Part shown: in pieces, positions 1 to 10,201 of the stretch
Position numbering within the stretch: position 1 is the stretch's first letter
Layout: the number at the start of each line of letters is the position of its first letter
Assembly: GCF_019203185.1 (NCBI RefSeq)
Contig: NZ_CP078093.1
Coordinates: 620,001 to 684,000 of the forward strand
Origin: Crassaminicella indica
Lineage (GTDB): Bacteria > Bacillota > Clostridia > Peptostreptococcales > Thermotaleaceae
Reading direction: 5' to 3'
DNA: 64,000 nt
The notes under the pieces: model-generated
Databases searched by the model: none
What the model was told of the DNA's origin: nothing
The model's input: only the letters and a program-made list of their open reading frames with translations
Position numbers and translations under genes: made by a program

Positions 1-630
<630 letters not shown>

Positions 631-1173
631 CTAAACTAATATTTGTGCAAGGTCTTTTTTCATTGTATCAAGACGGCTTTGAATTGTGCCATCGATTACC
701 TTGTCTCCTACTTTTACTAAAGCTCCACCAATAATAGATGGATCTACAATATTTTTAAGCTGTACCTTCTTTCCTATTGTGATTGAAAGTTTATTTTCAA
801 GCATCAATTTTTCTTCATCCTTCAGAGGCACAGCCGTAGTTACTGTACCTTCTATCATATTATTATGATCATTTGCAAGCTTTTTAAATAGCTTTGCAAT
901 CCCTTCAAAATACATGGTTCTTCTTTTATCTATAAGGATTTTCAAAAAATTCATCATTTCAGTACTGATCTTTTCTTTAAAAGTCTCTTCTATGATCTTT
1001 TTTTTCTCATCTTTACTGATTTGAGGAGTATTATACAACTGATAAAAATCTGGATAAGCTTTAAAAGCATCTAAAACAAAAAGTATTTCTTCTTTTAAGC
1101 TCTCTAACTGATTTCCCTCAACAGCTACTTCAAATAACGCATCTGCATAAGTTTTTTCTATTAATTTTGCCAT
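631..1173 (-). CDS. atpH: F-type ATP synthase subunit delta
   Basis: The 180-residue delta subunit links the F1 head to the peripheral stalk. It starts MAKLIEKTYADALFEVA, the typical AtpH/OSCP N-terminus (the Y-A-x-A-L-F motif), and ends in the conserved C-terminal region GGALVKVGDKVIDGTIQSRL. Length matches the family. Its start overlaps the 3' end of atpF by 13 bases, suggesting translational coupling, and atpA follows 18 bases later. Confidence 0.96.
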   Translation of the reverse strand: MAKLIEKTYADALFEVAVEGNQLESLKEEILFVLDAFKAYPDFYQLYNTPQISKDEKKKIIEETFKEKISTEMMNFLKILIDKRRTMYFEGIAKLFKKLANDHNNMIEGTVTTAVPLKDEEKLMLENKLSITIGKKVQLKNIVDPSIIGGALVKVGDKVIDGTIQSRLDTMKKDLAQILV

Positions 1174-1664
1174 CTAGCGTCCCCTACCTCATCAATAAAT
1201 TCTTTTATCAAGCCACGATGCTCTTTTTCATCTAAAGTCTTATCAATGATTTTGCTAGCAGCTATGAGTGCAAGGGAAGCCATTTCATTTTTAAGTTCAT
1301 TCACAGCTTGTTCTTGCTTTCTCTTTATTTCTAATTCAGCTCTTTCTAATATTTGAGAAGCCTCTTTTTCTGCATTCTTTATTATTTGATCTGCTCTTTT
1401 TTCTGCTCTTTTAGATGCTTCCTTTATAAGCTGTCTACCTTCTTCTTCTGCAAGCTGAAGCTTTGTTTCATATTCTTTTTTTCTTTTCTCTGCTTCTTTA
1501 TTTTTTTCTTCAGCTTCTTTTATTGATGCTAAAATATTATCCTGTCTTGACTGCATAAATTCATGAACAGGCTTGAAAAGGACTATCTTTAAAGCTATAA
1601 ATAATATAAGCATATTAGCAATCTGCAATATAATCGTCCAGTTCAATTCCACTAATCCTGTCAT
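1161..1664 (-). CDS. atpF: F-type ATP synthase subunit b (peripheral stalk)
   Basis: The 167-residue b subunit dimerises to form the peripheral stalk. One N-terminal membrane helix (about residues 8-28, ILQIANMLILFIALKIVLF) is followed by a long, charged, lysine- and glutamate-rich coiled coil to about residue 140. The start ATG sits behind AAAGGAGG. The gene lies between the c-subunit genes and atpH, the normal order, and overlaps atpH by 13 bases. Confidence 0.95.
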   Translation of the reverse strand: MTGLVELNWTIILQIANMLILFIALKIVLFKPVHEFMQSRQDNILASIKEAEEKNKEAEKRKKEYETKLQLAEEEGRQLIKEASKRAEKRADQIIKNAEKEASQILERAELEIKRKQEQAVNELKNEMASLALIAASKIIDKTLDEKEHRGLIKEFIDEVGDARWQN

Positions 1665-1721
1665 AGTATAGCTGCCTCCTTTCTAAACAGATAATCTGCT
1701 TTTTTAGATAGATCTTAAATA

Positions 1722-2854
<1,133 letters not shown>

Positions 2855-2869
2855 TCAAGTTGAGATGGA

Positions 2870-3565
2870 TTAATCCATAGCCATGGATACAAATACCATT
2901 GTCAACATTGAAAATATAAATGATTGTAATACTCCAGCAAACACATCAAAATACAAATGTAGTGGAACTGGTATACCAACTTGAAATATTGGTATCATAA
3001 TTCCTAACTTTGCACCTATTCCTGCAAGCCCTCCATATAACAAGCTCATAATAATAAGGCCTCCTACAATATTTCCAAATAAACGGAAAGATAGTGAAAT
3101 AGGTGTTGCTAACTCTGAAATAATATTCATCGGTAGCATAAGTGGAATTGGATCTAAAAAACCCTTCAGATATTTTCCAACTCCCTTTCTCTTCATTCCA
3201 AAGAAGTGAATCATAAAAAAAGTAATCAATGCTAACCCCATAGTTGTATTAACATCTGCTGTTGGTGGTCTTAATGCAAATAACCCTGCTAAGTTTGCAC
3301 ATACAAGGTATATCAAAAGTGTTCCTATGTAAGGTGCAAACCCTATCTTATCTTTCCCCATAGTTTGAGCTGTCAGCTTGTATATGCCATCCACCAAAAG
3401 CTCTACAAAATTTTGAAGCCCTTTTGGCATCTGCTCAAGCTTTCTAGTTGCTAAAAAAGAAAATAGAATCAGCAAGGCCATAATAATCCAAGTGTTTGTT
3501 ACAGTTTCTGTAACTTTAATTCCTGCAATTTCAAAAACAATCTTTGGACCAAATCCTCCTTCCAC
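2870..3565 (-). CDS. atpB: F-type ATP synthase subunit a
   Basis: The 231-residue membrane stator subunit that forms the ion half-channels with the c ring. It has five to six hydrophobic helices. The conserved helix carries the essential arginine (about residue 161) in ISLSFRLFGNIVGG, the family signature. The start is GTG at 3565. It shares one base with the TAG stop of the upstream atpI-like gene (TAGTG), so translation is probably coupled. The c-subunit genes follow directly. Confidence 0.95.
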   Translation of the reverse strand: MEGGFGPKIVFEIAGIKVTETVTNTWIIMALLILFSFLATRKLEQMPKGLQNFVELLVDGIYKLTAQTMGKDKIGFAPYIGTLLIYLVCANLAGLFALRPPTADVNTTMGLALITFFMIHFFGMKRKGVGKYLKGFLDPIPLMLPMNIISELATPISLSFRLFGNIVGGLIIMSLLYGGLAGIGAKLGIMIPIFQVGIPVPLHLYFDVFAGVLQSFIFSMLTMVFVSMAMD

Positions 3566-3972
3566 TATTTTCCCTCCTTCCTTATAAATATTCTTTTATA
3601 AAATGATAAATCATTAAATAGGTTTGTAGCGAGAATAATAATTTTAATCATCACTAAACCTATTATTACCCCAATTACATTTAAATACTCAGCTTTAATG
3701 CCTATAAAAATAACAATGCCACTTATAATATATCTTATAAAATATCTACTAGATGCATAAAGCTGTGCCTGTCGCGGTATCATATGTACTGCCTTTTCCA
3801 AGGTTAATGCTAAAAGCCTAAAATTCAACATGCTTATGAATGTTCCAAATACAAGTCCAAAAATCATAGGGAGTGGATTTTGTATACAAATTGCAAAGCC
3901 TACAGCTAGAACAATCATAATGGCTATAGTATATTTAAAAAGCTTTAACTGCAAATCCCAAGTATATCCCAA
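3565..3972 (-). CDS. atpI: ATP synthase subunit I-like membrane protein
   Basis: A 135-residue hydrophobic protein with about four membrane helices. Its position just before atpB and its size match the AtpI / ATP synthase I family, thought to help assemble the c ring or import Mg2+. The likely start is a TTG at 3972 behind AAAGGAAG; no better ATG is seen. Its stop codon overlaps the GTG start of atpB. Sequence in this family is poorly conserved, so the call rests mainly on context and topology. Confidence 0.75.
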   Translation of the reverse strand: MGYTWDLQLKLFKYTIAIMIVLAVGFAICIQNPLPMIFGLVFGTFISMLNFRLLALTLEKAVHMIPRQAQLYASSRYFIRYIISGIVIFIGIKAEYLNVIGVIIGLVMIKIIILATNLFNDLSFYKRIFIRKEGK

Positions 3973-4103
3973 AAGCTTGCACTTCCTTTCAATACGAGCA
4001 TTCCTAACACCACTTTTTTTACTGGAACATTTTGCAATATGAAAACGTTTCCTTTTCTTCTTTCAAATGCGTTTTAATATTTTGACACTTCGCTGTAAAT
4101 TTT

Positions 4104-4325
4104 TTATTTTTTCTTTTTGATGTCTTTCATAACTACTTTATATACATTTAAAAAACCAGAGCCTACTCCTAGTATAATAAATGCTATCAAAAATATATTA
4201 TTCGTTCCTAATTTTTGATCAACCAAGTTCCCCAAATAAACAGCTCCAAAAATTGGTATGATCATAAGTATTCCTATATGTGTTAAGAGTGCAAGATTTT
4301 TAAAGATATTTGAATAATTCCTCAT
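4104..4325 (-). CDS. AtpZ/AtpI-family small membrane protein, first gene of the atp operon
   Basis: A 73-residue protein with two membrane helices (about 10-32 and 43-64) and a lysine-rich C-terminus ending KKKK. This is the usual form of AtpZ/AtpI-family proteins at the head of clostridial atp operons. The ATG follows GGGGGAGAA at good spacing. A clear promoter lies just upstream. AtpZ is reported to work with AtpI in Mg2+/Ca2+ supply or ring assembly; that role here is inference. Confidence 0.7.
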   Translation of the reverse strand: MRNYSNIFKNLALLTHIGILMIIPIFGAVYLGNLVDQKLGTNNIFLIAFIILGVGSGFLNVYKVVMKDIKKKK

Positions 4326-4351
4326 TATAAAAAAATTCTCCCCCTTATACC

Positions 4352-4379
4352 ATTATACCACTAACTATAAAATATACAA
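4352..4379 (-). promoter_or_regulatory. Sigma-A-type promoter of the atp operon
   Basis: Reading the minus strand, the -35 is TTGTAT (4374-4379), the spacer 16 bases and the -10 a perfect TATAAT (4352-4357). The box ends about 26 bases before the first ATG, giving a very short leader. Confidence 0.75.
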
Positions 4380-4570
4380 GTATATGGATATTATTTCCTC
4401 AAACTTTTACAAAATTCGCGTTGCATTCTATATACATGTAATGTATAATGTAGGTTTAATTGAAAAATTTTGCTATAAAACAATTTTATACTATTTCATT
4501 TAATTATATAACTTTTTCTAAATAAATGCATTCGATATTTTATACTTTTGCTATAGATAAACAACATCAA

Positions 4571-4760
4571 AATGAAATATAAAAGATAGTTCATTCCCGA
4601 TAACTTTTGAAAAAACAAAACTTCATTCCATAAAAAATACTAAACCTTCAAAACTCACTTCGTTCAAACAATGAAGGTTCTTAACGTATTTTTCATGAAA
4701 TTTCAGTAAGTTTTTTTACAAAAGTTATCGAAGTCATTCACTTATCTTTATATATTTCTT
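4571..4760. repeat. Long imperfect inverted repeat, about 190 bp
   Basis: Two arms of roughly 85 bp face each other around a short centre near 4655-4668. Matching blocks include the exact 12-mer CGATAACTTTTG (4599-4610, with its complement 4719-4730), AAAAATAC against GTATTTTT, and AACCTTCA against TGAAGGTT nearest the centre. The rest of the 4380-4807 gap is AT-rich with no convincing gene. It could be a MITE-like relic or a long hairpin RNA; no flanking target duplication was clear. Confidence 0.7.
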
Positions 4761-4807
4761 TTTTTTATGTTAAAGTTGGATTCCTAGATATAACACTTTT
4801 TTATATA

Positions 4808-4837
4808 CAAAAAGCAGCCCTAAATATAGGACTGCCC
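4808..4837 (-). terminator. Intrinsic terminator after the CoA-transferase operon
   Basis: A nine-base-pair stem (GCAGTCCTA with TAGGGCTGC, one G-T pair) with a short loop, followed on the minus strand by TTTTTG. It lies 14 bases beyond the stop of the beta-subunit gene. Confidence 0.85.
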
Positions 4838-4850
4838 TTAATTATAAATA

Positions 4851-5501
4851 TTATATTTCCATTTCCTTTAAATCATCTGCAATTATCAATTCTGCTTCTG
4901 TAGCTTTTTTTACGTCTTCTACAGTATATTCAGGATTGATTTCCTTTAATACAATACCTTTATCTGTTACCTCCATTACACCCATTTCAGTAACGATCAT
5001 ATTTACTTGCCCTTCAGCAGTAAGCGGTAAAGTACACTCCTTTAAAATTTTTGGCTTACCCTTTTGCGTATGGGTCATAGAAATAATTACTTTCTTCGCT
5101 CCAACTACTAAGTCCATTGCACCACCCATACCCGGAACCATTTTTCCAGGTACCATCCAGTTTGCAAGGTTTCCTTTTTCATCTACTTGAAGTGCTCCAA
5201 GAACAGTTGCATCAACATGTCCTCCTCTTATGATACTAAAGGAAGTAGCACTATCAAAAAAAGCTGCGCCTTTTACTGCTGTTACAGGTTGCCCTCCTGC
5301 ATTGACTAAATCCTTATCTTCTTTTCCTTCTTCAGGAGCAGGTCCTAATCCTACGAATCCATTCTCAGATTGGAAAGTAATATCCAACTCCTTTGGAATA
5401 TAATTTGCTACCATTGTTGGTAACCCAATTCCTAAATTTACTACATCTCCATCTTTTAATTCCTTAGCTACACGTCTTGCTATTATTTCTTTTGCGTTCA
5501 T
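4851..5501 (-). CDS. atoA: Acetate/butyrate-acetoacetate CoA-transferase, beta subunit
   Basis: A 216-residue class I CoA-transferase beta subunit. The catalytic-glutamate motif is seen as [10 protein letters not shown] (Glu near residue 46), and the glycine-rich segment [14 protein letters not shown] follows. With the alpha subunit it would move CoA between acyl-CoA and a keto acid such as acetoacetate. The start ATG is three bases after the alpha-subunit stop, with its GGAGGTG site inside the end of that gene. It is the last gene of an operon with an aminotransferase and BKACE, suggesting that it activates the acetoacetate made by BKACE. Confidence 0.9.
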   Translation of the reverse strand: MNAKEIIARRVAKELKDGDVVNLGIGLPTMVANYIPKELDITFQSENGFVGLGPAPEEGKEDKDLVNAGGQPVTAVKGAAFFDSATSFSIIRGGHVDATVLGALQVDEKGNLANWMVPGKMVPGMGGAMDLVVGAKKVIISMTHTQKGKPKILKECTLPLTAEGQVNMIVTEMGVMEVTDKGIVLKEINPEYTVEDVKKATEAELIIADDLKEMEI

Positions 5502-5504
5502 CTT

Positions 5505-6152
5505 CTACACCTCCACAATATAGTCAACGTAAAGTGCTGGAGTCATTACATCATTTCCATCAATTTCTCCAACCTCAACAATTTTTTCTGCCCCTACGAT
5601 CACTAAATCAGCAGCAGTTGCTATTAGTGGATTGAAATTTCTAGTTGCTTTATTATAATAAAGATTTCCTTTTTTATCTGAAATACTAGCACCAACTAAA
5701 GCAACATCTGCTTTTAATGGTTTCTCTAGAAGATAAACCTTTCCATCTACTGTAATTTTTTCTTTTCCTTCTTCTACAATTGTCCCAACTCCTGTTGGTG
5801 TTAGGATTCCTCCTAACCCGTTTCCACCTGCTCTTATTCTTTCTGCAAGTGTTCCTTGAGGTACTAATTCACACTCTATTTCTCCTGCATTCATCTGTCT
5901 TCCTACCTCAGGATTTAGTCCAACATGAGAAGCTATTATTTTTTTTACCTGCTTGTTAATTATTAATTTACCAATTCCTTTATCAGGCCATCCTGCGTCG
6001 TTTGCAATGATAGTAAGATCTTTAACTCCTTTTTCCACTAGTGCATCCATGAATTTTTCTGGTGTTCCTACAGCCATAAAACCACCAATCATGATTGTCA
6101 TGCCGTCTTTTATATGATTCATAGCTTCATCTAATGTAACTACTTTTTTCAC
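5505..6152 (-). CDS. atoD: Acetate/butyrate-acetoacetate CoA-transferase, alpha subunit
   Basis: A 215-residue class I CoA-transferase alpha subunit beginning KKVVTLDEAM, with the CoA-binding motif GGFMAVGTPEKFMDALVEKG near residues 20-40. I start it at the GTG ending at 6152, which follows GGAGGTG at eight bases. An upstream in-frame ATG overlaps that same site and is not preferred. The beta subunit follows three bases later. A 108-bp gap separates it from the BKACE gene upstream. Confidence 0.9.
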   Translation of the reverse strand: MKKVVTLDEAMNHIKDGMTIMIGGFMAVGTPEKFMDALVEKGVKDLTIIANDAGWPDKGIGKLIINKQVKKIIASHVGLNPEVGRQMNAGEIECELVPQGTLAERIRAGGNGLGGILTPTGVGTIVEEGKEKITVDGKVYLLEKPLKADVALVGASISDKKGNLYYNKATRNFNPLIATAADLVIVGAEKIVEVGEIDGNDVMTPALYVDYIVEV

Positions 6153-6260
6153 AACAAACACCTCCATAAATGGCCCATGCCTCGCCCATACCATTTTATC
6201 ATATATATGCGACAAATTGTTCTATTTTTTGCAGATTTCATTATATTTTTATATCCAAAC

Positions 6261-7076
6261 CTAAAGCCCTAAAATATTTCTTGCCTCATCAGGTGTTGCT
6301 ATTTCTCTTCCTAACTCCTTTGCAAGTCTTACTACTCTTTCTACAAGCATCGCGTTAGTAGCTAAAGTATTTTTGTCATATTTTATAACATCCTCTAATC
6401 CTGTTCTTACATGTCCACCCAATATAATAGCCATTGTAATCATGCTTATTTGAGATCTTCCTATTCCTGATACATTGAAGGTAGAGCCTTCTGGTAGACA
6501 TTCTACCATATGCATTAAGTTTTTAGGTGTTCCTGCAATAGCACCAGGTACATTCATAACAAGATTAAAATGAAGCGGTCCTTTTAAAATTCCTTTTTTA
6601 AGAAGTCTCCTTGCATTGTCGATCATTCCAACATCAAAGGCTTCAATCTCAGGTTTAATGCCATTGTCATACATTTTCTTAGCCAAAGCTTCAATAAGTT
6701 CTGGAGAGTTGGCATTCACGCTTGTTGGAAAATTTGAAGAGCCTGTGGATAAGCTTGCCATTTCTGCTCCCGTTAAATCTAGCATTTGTCCTCTCCAGAA
6801 AATAGTATTTTCCCCACCTCTTGCACCAGTAGATAATTGTCTTATGATATCTACCTTTTCTTCCTCTAATTTTTTTAAAACCTTTTCAAATAAATCTCTT
6901 CTGCTAGTCGGCTTTCCATCTTCATCTCTTATATGAATGTGGGCAACAGCTGCCCCTAACTCTCTGCAAAGCTTAATATCGTCTACAATTTCCTCTATAG
7001 TAACAGGTGTATGTGGATTTAATTCTTTAGTCGGAACATTCCCCGTATGAGCAATAGTAATAATTAATTTTTCCAT
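6261..7076 (-). CDS. Beta-keto acid cleavage enzyme (BKACE / Kce-like), substrate unknown
   Basis: A 271-residue TIM-barrel enzyme of the BKACE family (formerly DUF849), which condenses a beta-keto acid with acetyl-CoA to give acetoacetate and a new acyl-CoA. The Zn ligands are visible as the AHIHIRDEDG motif (two His near 46 and 48) and a Glu in TGLED near 230. It is a paralogue of the lysine-pathway Kce at 29738-30586. At residue 14, where Kce has Glu (CGAEVT), this protein has Val (TGNVPT). As I recall, that Glu binds the substrate amino group, so a different keto acid is likely. Neighbours are an aminotransferase (4 bases upstream) and a CoA transferase. Confidence 0.88.
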   Translation of the reverse strand: MEKLIITIAHTGNVPTKELNPHTPVTIEEIVDDIKLCRELGAAVAHIHIRDEDGKPTSRRDLFEKVLKKLEEEKVDIIRQLSTGARGGENTIFWRGQMLDLTGAEMASLSTGSSNFPTSVNANSPELIEALAKKMYDNGIKPEIEAFDVGMIDNARRLLKKGILKGPLHFNLVMNVPGAIAGTPKNLMHMVECLPEGSTFNVSGIGRSQISMITMAIILGGHVRTGLEDVIKYDKNTLATNAMLVERVVRLAKELGREIATPDEARNILGL

Positions 7077-7080
7077 TTTA

Positions 7081-8439
7081 TCATCTCACCTCATCTACAG
7101 TCTTTTTAATTCCTTTTTCAAAAGCATCAAACAATTTATCTACTTCTTCTTTAGTAATATTAATTGGTGGTGCAATTAAGCAGTGATCTCCTCTTATCCC
7201 GTCTGCACTTCCTCCTCCAGGGTATATTACCAATCCCTCTTTTAAACAATTATTTGTTAAAATGCCCTTTAAATTTTCTTTTACATCAAATGGTTCTTTT
7301 GTATTTTGATCCTTTACAAACTCTATACCAATCATAAGACCTTTTCCACGAATATCCCCAACGATTGGATATTTGTATAGACTTTGCATTTTGTTCATCA
7401 GATACTCGCCTTGTGTTGCTACATTTTCTAAATAGTTTTCTCTTTCAATAATTTCTATTACCTTGTTTGCTATTCCACATGACAAAGGATTGCCAGCATA
7501 AGTATGACCATGAATAAAATGTCCACTTCCCTCTACCATGATAGTATTAAATATTTTTTCTGATGCAATAGCAGTACCTATAGGGGTATAGCCACAACTC
7601 ATACCTTTTGCAGTAGTAATAATATCTGGTACAATATCAAAATGGTTTATTGCAAATTTCTTACCAGTTCTTCCGAAGCCAGCCATTACCTCATCTACAA
7701 TCAATATTACATCATATTTATCACAAATTTCTCTTACCATCTTAAAGTAAGTCTTTGTAGGATGCACTCCTGGTGCTGCTGAGCCTACTACTGGTTCAGT
7801 AATAAATGCAGCAATATTTTGTGGCCCTTGATGTAATATTTCAGCTTCTAGAGCCTCAGCAGCTTTTATACTTGTTTCTTCCAGCGTTTTACATCCCCAC
7901 GGATTTCTATAATGGTAAAATTGAGGAATTTTAGGGAAATTTATTAGTATAGGATCATAAACCTTCCTTCTTCCAGTTATACCTGTCATAGATAATGCTC
8001 CTATTGTATTTCCATGAAATGAATTCCATTTAGAAATAACCTTCCATTTGCTAGTTCCTTCTCCATCTCTTTCAACAAAATATTGTCTTGCCATTTTTAT
8101 AGCTGTCTCTGTTGATTCTGAACCACCAGATACAAAATATACATGATTCAAATCTCCCGGCGCCCACTCTGCAACCTTTTTGGCACATTTTTCAATACTA
8201 TCTACTGTCCATCTTGAAAGATGGGTAAATGCAATTCTTTCCATATGCTCTTTTGTAAATTCAGCAATCTCTTTATTGCCATGCCCAATATTGGCAACAG
8301 CAGAGCCTGAGCATCCATCTATATATTTATTTCCATTTTCATCAATAAGATATATACCATCTCCCCTTTCAATTTTGGGATAATGCCAATTTTGATTTCT
8401 GTAAAACACATAATTTTTAGGTGCTTTATTTAAGCTCAT
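7081..8439 (-). CDS. Class III (omega-type) PLP aminotransferase, YodT/YhxA-like
   Basis: A 452-residue fold-type I aminotransferase. Seen: the PLP cofactor loop GGSESTETAIKMA near residue 100, the Asp motif IVDEVMAGFGRTG near 235, and the Schiff-base lysine in TTAKGMSCGY near 262. I start at the ATG ending at 8439 (MSLNKAPKN) behind AAAGGGG; further upstream the frame runs into a hairpin. It resembles Bacillus YodT, which sits with CoA-transferase subunits and lysine 2,3-aminomutase. Here it is directly before BKACE, so I infer that it converts a beta-amino acid to the beta-keto acid used by BKACE. The substrate is not shown by sequence. Confidence 0.88.
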   Translation of the reverse strand: MSLNKAPKNYVFYRNQNWHYPKIERGDGIYLIDENGNKYIDGCSGSAVANIGHGNKEIAEFTKEHMERIAFTHLSRWTVDSIEKCAKKVAEWAPGDLNHVYFVSGGSESTETAIKMARQYFVERDGEGTSKWKVISKWNSFHGNTIGALSMTGITGRRKVYDPILINFPKIPQFYHYRNPWGCKTLEETSIKAAEALEAEILHQGPQNIAAFITEPVVGSAAPGVHPTKTYFKMVREICDKYDVILIVDEVMAGFGRTGKKFAINHFDIVPDIITTAKGMSCGYTPIGTAIASEKIFNTIMVEGSGHFIHGHTYAGNPLSCGIANKVIEIIERENYLENVATQGEYLMNKMQSLYKYPIVGDIRGKGLMIGIEFVKDQNTKEPFDVKENLKGILTNNCLKEGLVIYPGGGSADGIRGDHCLIAPPINITKEEVDKLFDAFEKGIKKTVDEVR

Positions 8440-8473
8440 TTTCAAGACCCCTTTATATGATTTATTTTTTATA

Positions 8474-8526
8474 AAAAAATCCAGTACAAAAAGACACACA
8501 TTGTGTAGCTTAATGTACTGGATTTT
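8474..8526 (-). terminator. Intrinsic terminator or attenuator inside the BKACE operon
   Basis: On the minus strand a 13-bp stem (8514-8526 with 8476-8488, core ATCCAGTACA/TGTACTGGAT) encloses a smaller ACAC/GTGT hairpin and is followed by a run of T. It lies between the DUF3870-like gene and the aminotransferase. Two small hairpins precede it (TTACTGC/GCAGTAA at the stop codon and ACTTAC/GTGAGT), so conditional read-through is plausible. Confidence 0.75.
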
Positions 8527-8575
8527 ACTCACTTAGTAAGTATGGGTTGCATCCTTACTGCAAGTAAAGCAGTAA

Positions 8576-8911
8576 TTATTCATTTTCTTTTTTCCAAATC
8601 ATATATTTTTCATAAGTTCCCTTGAGCGCAACACATATTGCCCTTTGAGATAAACCATGAAATCTATTTTTCACCTTCTCAATCAAAGGCTCTATACCAT
8701 TTTCATGAACATTATAACCTACAATCGTTTGCTTTATAAAAGCTCTTGCTTCTTCTGTAATCAATGTACAGGATGTATCTTCAATTATTCCTGTAGCCTT
8801 ATTTATAATAAGCCCGACTCCTACAACTCTATGCATATTTGCTGCTGGGATTTCCTTCGGTAGCTTGGCATAAGAAATAAAATATACTGCATTTTCATTA
8901 TATTTTTTCAT
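8576..8911 (-). CDS. DUF3870-like small protein
   Basis: A 111-residue soluble protein of unknown function. I recognise it tentatively as DUF3870 from the pattern VYFISYAKLP near the start, a central GLIINKATGIIEDTSCTLIT segment and a C-terminal RAICVALKGTYEKY. No catalytic motif is evident. It has its own promoter and is the first gene of the aminotransferase-BKACE-CoA-transferase operon, separated from the rest by a terminator-like hairpin. A regulatory or substrate-binding role is only a guess. Confidence 0.6.
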   Translation of the reverse strand: MKKYNENAVYFISYAKLPKEIPAANMHRVVGVGLIINKATGIIEDTSCTLITEEARAFIKQTIVGYNVHENGIEPLIEKVKNRFHGLSQRAICVALKGTYEKYMIWKKENE

Positions 8912-8935
8912 CCTATCACCAAATTTCTTTTTCTT

Positions 8936-8964
8936 ATTTTATAAAAAATTCACAAAAATAACAA
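8936..8964 (-). promoter_or_regulatory. Promoter of the DUF3870/aminotransferase operon
   Basis: On the minus strand: TTGTTA (8959-8964), a 17-base spacer, TAAAAT (8936-8941). It ends 24 bases before the ATG. Confidence 0.65.
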
Positions 8965-9041
8965 GAATCATTTCAAAGCAAATCATTCTGTTATTTAAAG
9001 CTTTCTTTATTTTACTGATTTTTCCTATTTCTTTCTCAAGC

Positions 9042-10160
9042 TTACATAAGAAACATTTTTATAGCTTCTATGATTCTCTTTGCTGCTTTTCCATCTCCAT
9101 ATGGGTTTACTGCATTTGCCATTTTATTATAAGCTTCTTCATTATTAATAAGTTCATTTGTAAGCTCAATTATTTTTTCTTTTTCGATACCTGCCATTTT
9201 TACAGTACCTGCCTCTACAGCTTCTGGTCTTTCTGTTTCAGTTCTAAGAACAAGTACAGGTTTTCCCAATGAAGGAGCTTCTTCTTGAATACCTCCAGAA
9301 TCTGTTAAAATCAAATAAGCTTTTGCCATTAAGTTAGCAAAAGGCTCATAATCTAATGGCTCAATCAAATGCACCCTTTCCTCTCCTCCTAATATTTCAT
9401 AAGCTAAATTCCTCACCTTTGGATTTAGATGAACAGGAAAGATTACTTCTACATCTTCATTTTGCTTTACCACTTCTTTTACAGCTGAGAAAATATTTAC
9501 CATAGGTTGTCCTAGATTTTCACGTCTGTGAGAGGTCATCAAAATCACTTTTTTATTATCATAATCAATATTATTTAAGCTTTCATCATCATAAATATAG
9601 TCATCTCTTACCACCTGAAGAAGTGCATCAATCACTGTATTGCCTGTTATAATAATAGCTTCCTCTTTTATTCCCTCTCTCAGTAAATTTTCTTTATTTC
9701 CTTTTGTAGGTGCAAAGTGAAGATGACTCATTCTTCCTGTAAGAGTTCTATTCATCTCCTCAGGATATGGAGAATACATATTATGACTTCTTAATCCTGC
9801 CTCTACATGTCCTACCTTTACTTGATTGTAGAATGCTGCCAATGAACCTACAAAGGTAGTTGTTGTATCTCCATGAACTAAAATCATATCCGGTTTTACT
9901 TCCTTTATGACACCTTCAAGTCCTATAAGCGCCCTTGATGTAATCTGACTCAAAGTCTGTCCAGGCTTCATAATATTCAAATCATAATGAGGCTTTATAT
10001 TAAATAAATCTAGAACCTGATCTAGCATCTCTCTATGCTGTGCTGTTACACAAACAACAGACTCGATTTTTTCATCCTCCTCTAGTGCTTTTACTACTGG
10101 AGCCATTTTAATAGCCTCAGGTCTTGTTCCAAATATTGACATGATCTTTAGTTTTTTCAT
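9042..10160 (-). CDS. wecB: UDP-N-acetylglucosamine 2-epimerase (non-hydrolysing)
   Basis: A 372-residue enzyme that converts UDP-GlcNAc to UDP-ManNAc for wall polymer synthesis. It has the N-terminal nucleotide-fold motif FGTRPEAIKMAP, then GDTTTTFVGSLAAF, HVEAGLRS and the UDP-binding DSGGIQEEAPSLGKPVL. I start at the ATG ending at 10160 behind GGGGGAGA; the longer upstream frame overlaps wecA and a terminator. It follows the undecaprenyl-phosphate GlcNAc transferase gene, so both probably feed teichoic-acid-type or surface polysaccharide linkage units. Confidence 0.95.
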   Translation of the reverse strand: MKKLKIMSIFGTRPEAIKMAPVVKALEEDEKIESVVCVTAQHREMLDQVLDLFNIKPHYDLNIMKPGQTLSQITSRALIGLEGVIKEVKPDMILVHGDTTTTFVGSLAAFYNQVKVGHVEAGLRSHNMYSPYPEEMNRTLTGRMSHLHFAPTKGNKENLLREGIKEEAIIITGNTVIDALLQVVRDDYIYDDESLNNIDYDNKKVILMTSHRRENLGQPMVNIFSAVKEVVKQNEDVEVIFPVHLNPKVRNLAYEILGGEERVHLIEPLDYEPFANLMAKAYLILTDSGGIQEEAPSLGKPVLVLRTETERPEAVEAGTVKMAGIEKEKIIELTNELINNEEAYNKMANAVNPYGDGKAAKRIIEAIKMFLM

Positions 10161-10175
10161 TCTATCTCCCCCTAT

Positions 10176-10201
10176 AAAAAAACCAGGAAATATTCCTGGC
10201 C
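10176..10201 (-). terminator. Terminator-like hairpin between wecA and wecB
   Basis: A perfect seven-base-pair stem (CCAGGAA/TTCCTGG) starts immediately after the wecA stop codon and is followed on the minus strand by seven T. It leaves only 15 bases before the wecB start, so it may reduce rather than abolish wecB expression. Confidence 0.7.
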
